DNA from: Acidimicrobiia bacterium
Lineage (GTDB): Bacteria > Actinomycetota > Acidimicrobiia > Acidimicrobiales > Ilumatobacteraceae
Reading direction: 5' to 3'
Assembly: GCA_013811855.1 (NCBI GenBank)
Contig: JACCUL010000330.1
Span: forward strand, 1-6,442
DNA: 6,442 nucleotides
Made by a program: the position numbers and the translations under genes. Below are positions 1 through 5,721 of this stretch, in pieces; within the stretch, counting starts at the first letter, position 1, and each line of letters starts with the position of its first letter. The notes under the pieces are model-generated. The model had not been told where the DNA came from. It did not search any database and saw only the letters and a program-made list of their open reading frames with translations.

Positions 1-978
1 CACCGCGCTCGCGGCGTCGATGGGCGGTGGATGGATCGGCCGCAGGCGCGTCGCCGGCTGGCGCCGCCAGATCTCGGCCGCCATCCAAGCGCGGACGGCG
101 ACGGGATTGAGTTGCGCCTCGACGGCATCGACGGCGGGCGCGACGACGCCGTGGTCGAGCGATCGTGCCGCCACGGAAGCTCGCAGTCCGTCGTCGGTCG
201 CCGCCGCGGCCTCGACGGCGTGGTGCACCGCCCGTTGCCACGTGACGGCCATCAGCCCGATCGTCAGGTGGGTCGACGCCGACTCCACGGTCTCCGCGCA
301 GTGCGGGAAACCACGCGGGAGGTACAGGCAGTCGCCGGCTTCGAGCATCAGGTCGAGCGACGGCTCGCCGAGCTCGTCGAACGTCGGCGCCGCGATGGCC
401 GGCGCGACGCCCTTCAGCGGCCGGTGTGTCCGCTCCAACGGTTCCCACACCCGCCACCGCTTGCGTCCGTCGAGCTGGAGGACGAACACGTCGTGGTAGT
501 CGAAGTGGAGCTCCAACCCTCGTGCCGCCTCGGGCGAGAGGTAGGCGTTGACCTGCACGGCGTGGTCGAGCTCAAGGGCCAGGTTGTTGGCGGCGCGGGC
601 CAGGTGCGGGTTCGTGAACTGGAGGCCCTGCACGACGAGCGTGGCGCCGGCGTGGAACTCCTTGACCACCGCGTTGGGCTGGACGACGTCGTCGATGGTG
701 CGGTGACCGACGCCGGCCGACCGGGACGTCGCCGACGCCGGCAGCGTCGTGCCGCCGCGCACCAGCCGGAAGAACGGCGGGCGGGCACCGCGAGCGAGCA
801 CGCCGTCCCAGATCTCCGTCGACGTGGTGAAGCGGGCCGGATCGCGCCCGGTGTCACTGGCCGCCGAGAGGGCGGCCTTCCGGAAGAGCGAGGACGCTAC
901 GAAGGCGCCGGGGTCGGGGACGAGATCCCCGAGGCCCGGTGCCTCAGGATGGGGACGTCGAAGCGTCGACCAGATCAG
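1..978 (-). CDS. JmjC/cupin-4 domain protein (putative 2-oxoglutarate/Fe(II) peptidyl hydroxylase), 3' end cut by window
   Basis: Reading leftward from 978, the frame stays open to base 1 (326 codons). Relatives are roughly 390-400 residues from memory, so the C-terminus is missing. Counting from a CTG at 978-976, a FRLVRGG segment near residue 70 is typical of actinobacterial cupin-4 proteins. Next come an HFD iron-binding triad part (H158, D160), GRKRW with K173 as a possible 2-oxoglutarate contact, and GDCLYLPRGFPH ending in H226, the likely third metal ligand. Family members (RoxA/YcfD, NO66, MINA53) are Fe(II)/2-oxoglutarate oxygenases that hydroxylate ribosomal proteins or other peptides in the cytoplasm. 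The start is uncertain. A stop lies at 1008-1006 in this frame, and no ATG, GTG or TTG occurs before GTG 801, which would remove conserved residues. The CTG overlaps the upstream TGA as CTGA, so either a rare start or a frameshift is possible. The domain call is strong; the substrate is unknown. Confidence 0.85.
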   Translation of the reverse strand, partial: MIWSTLRRPHPEAPGLGDLVPDPGAFVASSLFRKAALSAASDTGRDPARFTTSTEIWDGVLARGARPPFFRLVRGGTTLPASATSRSAGVGHRTIDDVVQPNAVVKEFHAGATLVVQGLQFTNPHLARAANNLALELDHAVQVNAYLSPEAARGLELHFDYHDVFVLQLDGRKRWRVWEPLERTHRPLKGVAPAIAAPTFDELGEPSLDLMLEAGDCLYLPRGFPHCAETVESASTHLTIGLMAVTWQRAVHHAVEAAAATDDGLRASVAARSLDHGVVAPAVDAVEAQLNPVAVRAWMAAEIWRRQPATRLRPIHPPPIDAASAV

Positions 979-1163
979 GCGTCGGAACCGTCGCCGTCGC
1001 TGCCTTCACCACCGTCGGCAGGGCCGCCGTCACCGTCGCCCGCACCGTCACCACCGTCGGCAGGGCCGCCGTCGCCGTCGCTGCCGTCATCGTCACCATC
1101 GGTGCCGGGAAGCGGTTCGGCCGAGCCTGTGTCGTCGCTGATGTCGTCGTTGGAGATGCTCAT
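975..1163 (-). CDS. Small Asp/Gly-rich repetitive peptide (62 aa), possible substrate of the adjacent hydroxylase
   Basis: This short ORF starts MSISNDDISDD and ends GDGSDA. It is extremely acidic, with no Lys, Arg, His, Cys or aromatic residue. About a third is Asp and about a third is Gly, and two near-identical 14-residue units carry GDGGPADGG. It shows no signal peptide or membrane segment and matches no family I recognise. The codons are mostly G/C-ending, as in neighbouring genes. A TACCAT -10-like box sits 8 nt before the ATG with no Shine-Dalgarno, which suggests a leaderless mRNA. Its TGA overlaps the open frame of the JmjC gene, so the two are probably cotranscribed and perhaps coupled. 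It could be a precursor peptide, an acidic N-terminal extension joined to the JmjC protein by a -1 shift or an assembly error, or a low-complexity non-functional ORF. Confidence 0.5.
   Translation of the reverse strand: MSISNDDISDDTGSAEPLPGTDGDDDGSDGDGGPADGGDGAGDGDGGPADGGEGSDGDGSDA
1006..1073 (-). repeat. Two-copy 42-bp tandem repeat inside the acidic ORF
   Basis: A 26-base block starting tcaccaccgtcggcaggg occurs identically at 1006-1031 and 1048-1073, with a 42-bp (14-codon) period. Similarity continues a few bases beyond. Because the period is a multiple of three, the ORF frame is kept and the peptide contains the GDGGPADGG unit twice. Confidence 0.85.
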
Positions 1164-1203
1164 GGCCGCGGATGGTACCCCGCCCCCTGAGGCGCGAATC
1201 CAA
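1164..1203 (-). promoter_or_regulatory. Candidate leaderless promoter of the acidic-peptide/JmjC pair
   Basis: On the minus strand TACCAT (1177-1172) fits the actinobacterial TANNNT -10 box and is followed by 8 nt before the ATG at 1163. This places transcription start at or within a base or two of the start codon. Upstream, TTGGAT (1203-1198) or GATTCG (1200-1195) could act as a weak -35. No Shine-Dalgarno is visible. Confidence 0.45.
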
Positions 1204-1215
1204 GCGCTCTACCAT
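1187..1215 (+). promoter_or_regulatory. Candidate leaderless promoter of gpmA
   Basis: TACCAT at 1210-1215 matches TANNNT and lies 8 nt before the gpmA ATG at 1224, the same box and spacing as the divergent minus-strand gene. A weak -35 (ctgagg, 1187-1192) is 17 nt upstream. No Shine-Dalgarno precedes the ATG. Confidence 0.5.
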
Positions 1216-1223
1216 CCAGCGAC

Positions 1224-1979
1224 ATGCCCGACCCGACCGGCACGCTCGTCATCCTCCGCCACGGCCAGAGCACCTGGAACCTCTCCAACCGGTTCACCGG
1301 CTGGCACGACGTGCCCCTCACCCCGCAGGGCGAGGCGGAAGCGGTCGCCGCCGGACGGACGATGGCCGACGCCGGGCTGCGGTTCGACATCGCCCACACG
1401 TCCGTCCTCGCCCGTGCCGTGATGACGAACCACCTGGCGCTGCAGGAGATGGGTCAGGTGTGGCTGCCGGTGCTGCGCCACTGGCGGCTCAACGAACGGC
1501 ACTACGGCGCGCTGCAGGGGCTCGACAAGAAGGAGACGGCCGAGCGCCACGGGGCCGAACAGACCCACCTGTGGCGGCGCAGCTTCGACGTGCCGCCGCC
1601 GCCGGTCGCCGAGGACGACCCCAGGCACCCGGCCGGCGACCGGCGCTACCGCCTCCTGCCGCCCGACGTGCTCCCGGCGACGGAGTGCCTGAAGGACGTC
1701 GTCGCCCGCGTCCTGCCGTACTGGCACGACGTCGTGGCCCCTCAGCTCCTCGCCGGGATGGACGTGCTCGTCACCGCCCACGGCAACTCGTTGCGCGGCC
1801 TGCTGATGCACCTCGAGCACGTGCCCGCCGAGGAGATCCCGGCCGTGAACATCCCGACCGGCGTGCCCCGCCGCTACCGACTCGACGATCGACTCGCCGT
1901 GCAGGAGGCCGAGTACCTCGGCGACGCCGACGCCATCGCGGCGGCCGCCGACGCGGTGGCGCGACAGGCCGGCGGCTGA
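1224..1979 (+). CDS. gpmA: 2,3-bisphosphoglycerate-dependent phosphoglycerate mutase
   Basis: This cytoplasmic glycolysis/gluconeogenesis enzyme interconverts 3- and 2-phosphoglycerate through a phosphohistidine. The 251 residues match the usual length of about 250. The histidine-phosphatase signature LRHGQSTWN puts the phosphorylated His at H13. R64, E91 (in LNERHYG), K102 (LDKKE) and the second catalytic H186 (in TAHGNSLRG) all sit at the expected places. WRRSFDVPPPP at about 118-128 is the substrate-loop segment of dPGM, and NIPTGVP at 209-215 is the usual C-terminal landmark. The ATG at 1224 gives the normal short N-terminus. It has no Shine-Dalgarno but follows a TACCAT -10 box by 8 nt, so the mRNA is probably leaderless. 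It is transcribed divergently from the acidic-peptide/JmjC genes. The spacer and hairpins downstream suggest a single-gene unit. All key residues are present. Confidence 0.96.
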   Translation: MPDPTGTLVILRHGQSTWNLSNRFTGWHDVPLTPQGEAEAVAAGRTMADAGLRFDIAHTSVLARAVMTNHLALQEMGQVWLPVLRHWRLNERHYGALQGLDKKETAERHGAEQTHLWRRSFDVPPPPVAEDDPRHPAGDRRYRLLPPDVLPATECLKDVVARVLPYWHDVVAPQLLAGMDVLVTAHGNSLRGLLMHLEHVPAEEIPAVNIPTGVPRRYRLDDRLAVQEAEYLGDADAIAAAADAVARQAGG

Positions 1980-2020
1980 GGCTCAGGGATCTCCGTCGAG
2001 GCGCGGCGCGACAGCGCTGA

Positions 2021-2046
2021 GAGGCCGAGCCGACAGGCGAGGCCTC
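2021..2046 (+). repeat. Dispersed 24-nt element, copy 1, downstream of gpmA
   Basis: The block starting gaggccgagccga (2021-2044) is repeated with 22 of 24 matches at 4932-4955, each time just after a plus-strand stop codon. Here GAGGCC (2021-2026) and GGCCTC (2041-2046) form a perfect 6-bp outer stem, with gcc/ggc pairing inside. It may be a terminator or a genome-wide repeat element. Confidence 0.5.
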
Positions 2047-2065
2047 CATCGTTACGGCGTGTCTT

Positions 2066-2089
2066 CTTCGGCTGCGCCGGCAGCCGAAG
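2066..2089 (+). terminator. Perfect 10-bp hairpin after gpmA, candidate terminator
   Basis: cttcggctgc (2066-2075) and gcagccgaag (2080-2089) pair perfectly around the 4-nt loop gccg. The hairpin lies between gpmA and the next promoter. No T tract follows, so it is either the tail-less type common in high-GC bacteria or a structure with another role. Confidence 0.5.
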
Positions 2090-2108
2090 CAAGCTCTGCC
2101 GCAGTGAG

Positions 2109-2144
2109 TTGCAGACCTCTCCGCGCAGGCCTTTAGTTTAGAGT
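2109..2144 (+). promoter_or_regulatory. Candidate promoter of the cNMP-binding protein gene
   Basis: An AT-rich patch stands out in this GC-rich spacer. It holds two overlapping TANNNT boxes, TAGTTT (2134-2139) and TAGAGT (2139-2144), the second only 6 nt before the ATG at 2151. TTGCAG (2109-2114) lies 19 nt before the first box as a possible -35. No Shine-Dalgarno is seen, so a leaderless or very short-leader transcript is expected. Confidence 0.5.
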
Positions 2145-2150
2145 GCGGCG

Positions 2151-2576
2151 ATGGCCAGCAAGAAGGCGTACGTCGACCACCTCCGCAACGTCCCGCTGTT
2201 CGCCGGGTGCACGCGCAAGGAGCTCGAACGCATCGCCAAGTCGGGCGACGAGATCAGGATGACCGCGGGCAGCCTGATCGTCGACCAGGGGCAGACGGGA
2301 CGGGAGGCGTTCGTCGTGCTGGACGGCACCGTCACCGTCAAGCGCAACGGCCGCAAGGTGGTCACGGTGGGGCCCGGCGCCATCGTCGGCGAGCTGTCGT
2401 TGCTCGACCACGGGCCACGCACAGCCACCGCGGTCTGCGACACCGAGTGCTCGTTGTTCGTCATCTCCCAGCGCCACTTCATCGCCGTGCTGGACGACGT
2501 GCCGACCATCGCCCACAAGCTCCTCAACACCATGGCCGGCCGCATCCGCGAGCTCGACCGCAGGTACTACGGCTGA
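2151..2576 (+). CDS. Stand-alone cyclic-nucleotide-binding (CRP-type) domain protein
   Basis: The protein has 141 residues and is a single cNMP-binding fold. An N-terminal helical lead (LRNVPLFAGCTRKELERIA, residues 11-29) is followed by the beta-roll (about 35-78). The phosphate-binding cassette VGELSLLDHGPRTATAV has G80, E81, R90, T91 and A92, the residues that hold the cyclic phosphate and ribose in CRP-family proteins. A C-terminal helix (about 117-136) ends RIRELDRRYYG. Full CRP/FNR regulators have about 210-240 residues with a helix-turn-helix, which is absent here, so direct DNA binding is unlikely. It may act as a cAMP-responsive partner or regulator of another protein, but its partner is unknown. 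The gene has its own promoter, and a strong hairpin follows its stop, so it looks monocistronic. Family confidence is high; physiological role is unassigned. Confidence 0.9.
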   Translation: MASKKAYVDHLRNVPLFAGCTRKELERIAKSGDEIRMTAGSLIVDQGQTGREAFVVLDGTVTVKRNGRKVVTVGPGAIVGELSLLDHGPRTATAVCDTECSLFVISQRHFIAVLDDVPTIAHKLLNTMAGRIRELDRRYYG

Positions 2577-2584
2577 CGACGCGT

Positions 2585-2636
2585 CGTCTTCGTCGGGGTT
2601 GTGGTCGCCCTGACCACCACGACCCTGACGAAGACG
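2585..2636 (+). terminator. Long hairpin between the cNMP-binding gene and the Fe-S oxidoreductase
   Basis: Bases 2585-2605 pair with 2616-2636 to give a 21-bp stem with two G-T wobble pairs and a 10-nt loop. It begins 9 nt after the stop at 2576. No T tract follows on either side. This is probably a tail-less terminator for the upstream gene, though RNase protection or a regulatory role is possible. Confidence 0.65.
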
Positions 2637-2653
2637 CAGTTGGCGACAGGCAC

Positions 2654-2664
2654 TAGGTTCGGAG
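2654..2664 (+). promoter_or_regulatory. Candidate -10 box and ribosome binding site of the Fe-S oxidoreductase
   Basis: TAGGTT (2654-2659) fits TANNNT and lies 9 nt before the ATG at 2669. No convincing -35 is seen. GGAG (2661-2664) is a Shine-Dalgarno-like sequence, but its 4-nt spacing is short, and it would be at the very 5' end of a transcript started from this box. Confidence 0.35.
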
Positions 2665-2668
2665 CGCC

Positions 2669-4933
2669 ATGAGCGCGCACGTGCCGGAGTCCGAAGCGCC
2701 AGCACCCTCACCTGATCGGCGGGTGCGGCCGCACCATCTAGCGATCGCGTTCGGGATCGGCATGGCCGTCTTCACCGTGATCTCGGGGATCGTCCCGCAG
2801 ATCACCGATTGGCACAACGACAACGAGGTCCACCGCGCGGTGTTCTTCAACGTCCCCGGCCCGCTGCAGCTCGCCTTCTACACCGTGATCCCCGTGCTCA
2901 TCGTCTGGGGCGCCTTCCAGTTCGCCGACCGCATGAAGAACTGGGAGCGCGGCGCCCCGGCCCCGAGCCGGCGCACGACGGCGAAGAACGCCTCCCGCCG
3001 CCTGCGCGACTTCCGCGCCGGCGTCTACATGCGCACGCTGCTGCGCGACTCGGCGGCCGGGCTGATGCACTCGATGATCTACTTCGGCTTCCTCGTGCTG
3101 CTGGCGGTCACGACGGTGTTGGAGGTCGACCACCAGATGCCCGAGGACCTCAAGTTCCTCCACGGCCGCACGTACCAGGCCTACGCGATGGTCGGCGACG
3201 CCGCCGGCGTGGTGTTCGTCGGCGGCATCGTGTGGGCCATCGCCCGGCGCTACGTGCAACGCCCGTACCGCATCCGCATCAAGACCAAGCCGGAGCACGC
3301 CCTCATCCTCGGCGTGTTCCTGGCGATCGGGCTGTCGGGCTTCGGCACCGAGATGTTCCGCATCGCGTTGCAACGCTCATCAGGTGAGGTCGTCGGTTAC
3401 GAGCGCTGGAGCTTCGTCGGCTACCCGCTGAGCACGCTCGTCGACGGCTCGAGCCCGTCGTCGCTGCAGACATGGCACCGGTGGTGGTGGATCGGTCACG
3501 TCGTGGCGTTCGTCGCCTTCCTGGCGCTCCTGCCGATCACGATGCTGCGCCACATGTTCACCTCCCCGCTGAACATGTACCTGCGCCACAAGGACCGTCC
3601 CAAGGGCGCCATGAAGCCGATGCCCAACCTGGCCGAGACGGAGCTGGAGACGTTCGGCGCCTCGGTCGTCGAGGACTTCACATGGAAGCAGCTGCTCGAC
3701 ACGGACGCCTGCACGATGTGCGGCCGCTGCACGAGCGTGTGCCCGGCCCACGCCACCGGCAAGCCGCTCGACCCGCGCGAGATCGTGCTCAAGACCGGCG
3801 AGGTCATGGCCGCCAGCGGCACGCCCGTCGTGTCGCCGCCCATCGGCACCGACGCCGAGATCACGATCGGCGCCAACTCGCTGTTCGAGCGCATCACGGC
3901 CGAGGAACTGTGGGCCTGCACGAGCTGCAAGGCCTGCGACGAGGTCTGCCCCGTCAACATCGAGATCCTCGACATGATCCTCGACATGCGCCGGTACCTG
4001 GCGCTGATGGAGTCCAACTTCCCGTCCGAGCTCGGCACCGCGTACCGAGGCATGGAGAACCAGGGCAACCCGTGGGGCATCGGGCAGGGCGAGCGGGCCG
4101 ACTGGGCGAAGGGCATCGACGGCGTCGAGGTCGTCGACCCCGGCGAACCGCTGCAGGCCGAGTACCTCTACTGGGTGGGCTGCGCCGGCAGCTTCGACGA
4201 CAAGAACAAGCGGGTCACCCAGGCCGTGGCCAAGCTGCTCCACCGAGCCGGCGTCACGGTGGCCATCCTCGGCCCGTCGGAGATGTGTACCGGCGACTCG
4301 GCCCGTCGCTCCGGCAACGAGTACCTCTTCCAGATGCTGGCCGTGCCGAACATCGAGATGCTCAACGGCATGGGTGTGCGCAAGATCATCACGCAGTGCC
4401 CGCACTGCTTCAACACGCTGCTCAACGAATACCCGCAACTCGGCGGCCACTACGAGGTCGTCCACCATTCGCAGCTGCTGGAATCCCTCATCACGAGCGG
4501 TCGCCTCGACGTCAGCGCGGCCACGCTCGAGGAGCGCCTGACGTACCACGACTCGTGCTACCTCGGGCGGCACAACGACGTGTACCTGGCGCCGCGCAAG
4601 GTCGTCGGGTCGATCAAGGGCATCGAGGTCGTCGAGATGCCGCGCAACGGCACGACGGGCATGTGTTGTGGCGCCGGTGGGGCGCGGATGTGGATGGAGG
4701 AGTCGGTCGGCGTCAAGGTCAACGACGAGCGGGCCATCGAGGCGCTGTCGACCGGCGCCACCCGGATCGCCACCGCCTGCCCGTTCTGCTACATCATGCT
4801 CGACGACGGCACCAAGGCCGCCGGGGCCGACGAATCGGTCAAGGTCGGCGACATCGCCATCCACTTGCTCGACGCCATCGAGGCCGGTGAGCGGGCATCA
4901 GCGCCGCTGTCCGCGCCGATTGCCGGGGAATGA
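2669..4933 (+). CDS. Membrane Fe-S oxidoreductase, HdrE/NarI-HdrD fusion, EtfD-like
   Basis: The 754-residue fusion has an N-terminal cytochrome-b-like membrane part with about six helices (roughly 23-45, 66-85, 130-152, 176-192, 209-226, 273-294). H134, H270, H277 and H296 are possible heme ligands. Two 4Fe-4S motifs follow: C348/C351/C354/C358 and C417/C420/C423/C427. Two cysteine-rich CCG domains complete it: C505, C540, C577/C580, and C630, C666-C667, C704/C707. The first has Cys-Thr (C540-T541) where the motif usually has Cys-Cys. This is the architecture of mycobacterial Rv0338c (EtfD), proposed to pass electrons from electron-transfer flavoprotein, reduced by acyl-CoA dehydrogenases, to menaquinone. 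Heterodisulfide and Dsr/Lut-type reductases share the modules. No etfBA lies in the window, so the donor is inferred from family. It appears monocistronic and converges with the anti-sigma gene 38 nt away. Confidence 0.88.
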   Translation: MSAHVPESEAPAPSPDRRVRPHHLAIAFGIGMAVFTVISGIVPQITDWHNDNEVHRAVFFNVPGPLQLAFYTVIPVLIVWGAFQFADRMKNWERGAPAPSRRTTAKNASRRLRDFRAGVYMRTLLRDSAAGLMHSMIYFGFLVLLAVTTVLEVDHQMPEDLKFLHGRTYQAYAMVGDAAGVVFVGGIVWAIARRYVQRPYRIRIKTKPEHALILGVFLAIGLSGFGTEMFRIALQRSSGEVVGYERWSFVGYPLSTLVDGSSPSSLQTWHRWWWIGHVVAFVAFLALLPITMLRHMFTSPLNMYLRHKDRPKGAMKPMPNLAETELETFGASVVEDFTWKQLLDTDACTMCGRCTSVCPAHATGKPLDPREIVLKTGEVMAASGTPVVSPPIGTDAEITIGANSLFERITAEELWACTSCKACDEVCPVNIEILDMILDMRRYLALMESNFPSELGTAYRGMENQGNPWGIGQGERADWAKGIDGVEVVDPGEPLQAEYLYWVGCAGSFDDKNKRVTQAVAKLLHRAGVTVAILGPSEMCTGDSARRSGNEYLFQMLAVPNIEMLNGMGVRKIITQCPHCFNTLLNEYPQLGGHYEVVHHSQLLESLITSGRLDVSAATLEERLTYHDSCYLGRHNDVYLAPRKVVGSIKGIEVVEMPRNGTTGMCCGAGGARMWMEESVGVKVNDERAIEALSTGATRIATACPFCYIMLDDGTKAAGADESVKVGDIAIHLLDAIEAGERASAPLSAPIAGE

Positions 4934-4955
4934 GGCCGAGCCGAACGGCGAGGCC
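4932..4955 (+). repeat. Dispersed 24-nt element, copy 2, overlapping the oxidoreductase stop
   Basis: This copy differs from that at 2021-2044 only by an ac/ca swap. It starts within the TGA of the preceding gene. GGCC at each end can pair, and the core folds as gccg-aa-cggc (4940-4949), so the hairpin survives the difference between copies. Confidence 0.5.
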
Positions 4956-4956
4956 C

Positions 4957-4985
4957 CCGTCATGACGGCTGTCAGGCCGTGACGG
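4957..4985. terminator. Short palindromes in the convergent spacer, possible bidirectional terminator
   Basis: ccgtcatgacgg (4957-4968) is a perfect 12-bp palindrome in the 38-nt gap between convergent genes. The ccgtca arm can instead pair with tgacgg at 4980-4985, just inside the anti-sigma gene. There is no T tract; support is positional only. Confidence 0.3.
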
Positions 4986-5721
4986 CGACCATCTCGCCGG
5001 TCGGTTGGTCGACGCCGCCGGCCGGCTCCACGGTGACGGCGAAGCGCACGTCCGGGGGAAACTCCATCCCGTCGATCAGCACGACGACGCGCCCGTCGTC
5101 GTCGGGGCGGAAGATGTCGACGCGCTCGAACGTCTCGGACTCGAGCAGCCAGAGCTCGTAGACCTGATCACCCGCTGGCACCGGCACGTCGTGGCCTGTG
5201 AGCACGCCGGCGCCAAGCTGAAGCGAGTGCACGAGCTGCAGCCCGATCTCGCCCCGGAGCTCGACCGTGGTGGCCCGCTCGTCGGCGAGGACGTCGGCCA
5301 CCGCCGGGGCGTCGTTCGCACCGAACGGCCCGATCACGACGAGGGCCGCGGCCACGAGCACCACGGCCGCGGCGACGGCACCGACGAACGTGACGATCCG
5401 GCGGCGGCGGCCAGCGGCGATCGGCACGACCGGTGCCAGTGCCGGTGGGCTGGACGCCGGGCGCTCAGGGGTGCGGTCGGCCTCGTGCTGCGGTGTCGAC
5501 GCGATCAGGTCCAGGACGCGTCCCCGGAGCGCGGCCGGTGGTGCCGCGCTGACCGCGGCAGCCATCGTCGAGGCGGCGCCGCGCAGACCGTCGAGCTCGG
5601 CGCGCAGGTCGGGACGATCGGCGATCAGCTCCTCGACCTCGGCCCGTTCGTCGTCGTCGAGTGCCCCGACGGCAGCAAGCGCCAACAACTCGTGCCGCCC
5701 GAGCTCGCTTCGCTCGCTCAC
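4972..5721 (-). CDS. RskA-like membrane anti-sigma factor
   Basis: The 249-residue protein starts at a GTG (5721-5719) that overlaps the TGA of the sigma gene as GTGA, so the pair is translationally coupled. An N-terminal cytoplasmic sigma-binding part (about 1-100; HELLALAAVGALDDDERAEV at 10-29) precedes an Arg-rich stop (105-108). One membrane helix follows (about 109-131). The extracytoplasmic domain has VYELWLL (187-193) and FAVTVEPAGG...QPTGEM (227-243), the hallmark of the RskA C-terminal domain. It lacks the HxxxCxxC zinc site of many anti-sigma factors: H10 is present but the whole protein has no cysteine, as is usual in this branch. In mycobacteria RskA holds SigK at the membrane until regulated intramembrane proteolysis releases it. 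The same is inferred here; the signal is unknown. Confidence 0.93.
   Translation of the reverse strand: MSERSELGRHELLALAAVGALDDDERAEVEELIADRPDLRAELDGLRGAASTMAAAVSAAPPAALRGRVLDLIASTPQHEADRTPERPASSPPALAPVVPIAAGRRRRIVTFVGAVAAAVVLVAAALVVIGPFGANDAPAVADVLADERATTVELRGEIGLQLVHSLQLGAGVLTGHDVPVPAGDQVYELWLLESETFERVDIFRPDDDGRVVVLIDGMEFPPDVRFAVTVEPAGGVDQPTGEMVAVTA

Larger units (their letters stand above)
1161..1226. repeat. Near-symmetric inverted repeat spanning both divergent start codons
   Basis: The arms are 1161-1177 and 1210-1226, 17 nt each with 13 matches when one is reverse-complemented. The innermost 8 nt (GGATGGTA / TACCATCC) match perfectly. The arms contain the -10 box and start codon of each divergent gene, and the centre lies near 1193-1194. 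Confidence 0.6.

Noticed and set aside
799..801. GTG as start of the JmjC gene
   Set aside because: It would remove about 60 residues that still look like the family's N-terminal segment.
31..1422. 463-codon plus-strand open frame
   Set aside because: It is antisense to the JmjC and acidic-peptide frames, reads as low-complexity Arg/Pro/Ser sequence and runs into gpmA. The minus frame has clear JmjC motifs.
3380..4864. 494-codon minus-strand open frame inside the oxidoreductase
   Set aside because: Antisense mirror of a strongly coding plus frame in GC-rich DNA; composition is biased and no domain is recognisable.
3472..4890. 472-codon plus-strand open frame overlapping the oxidoreductase
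   Set aside because: Arg/Gly/His-rich shifted reading of the oxidoreductase; all cluster-binding cysteines are in the other frame.
5701..5720. gagcgagcgaagcgag-like motif at the start of the anti-sigma gene (minus strand)
   Set aside because: This word is common in high-GC actinobacterial DNA and here simply encodes SERSEL; no separate function can be supported.
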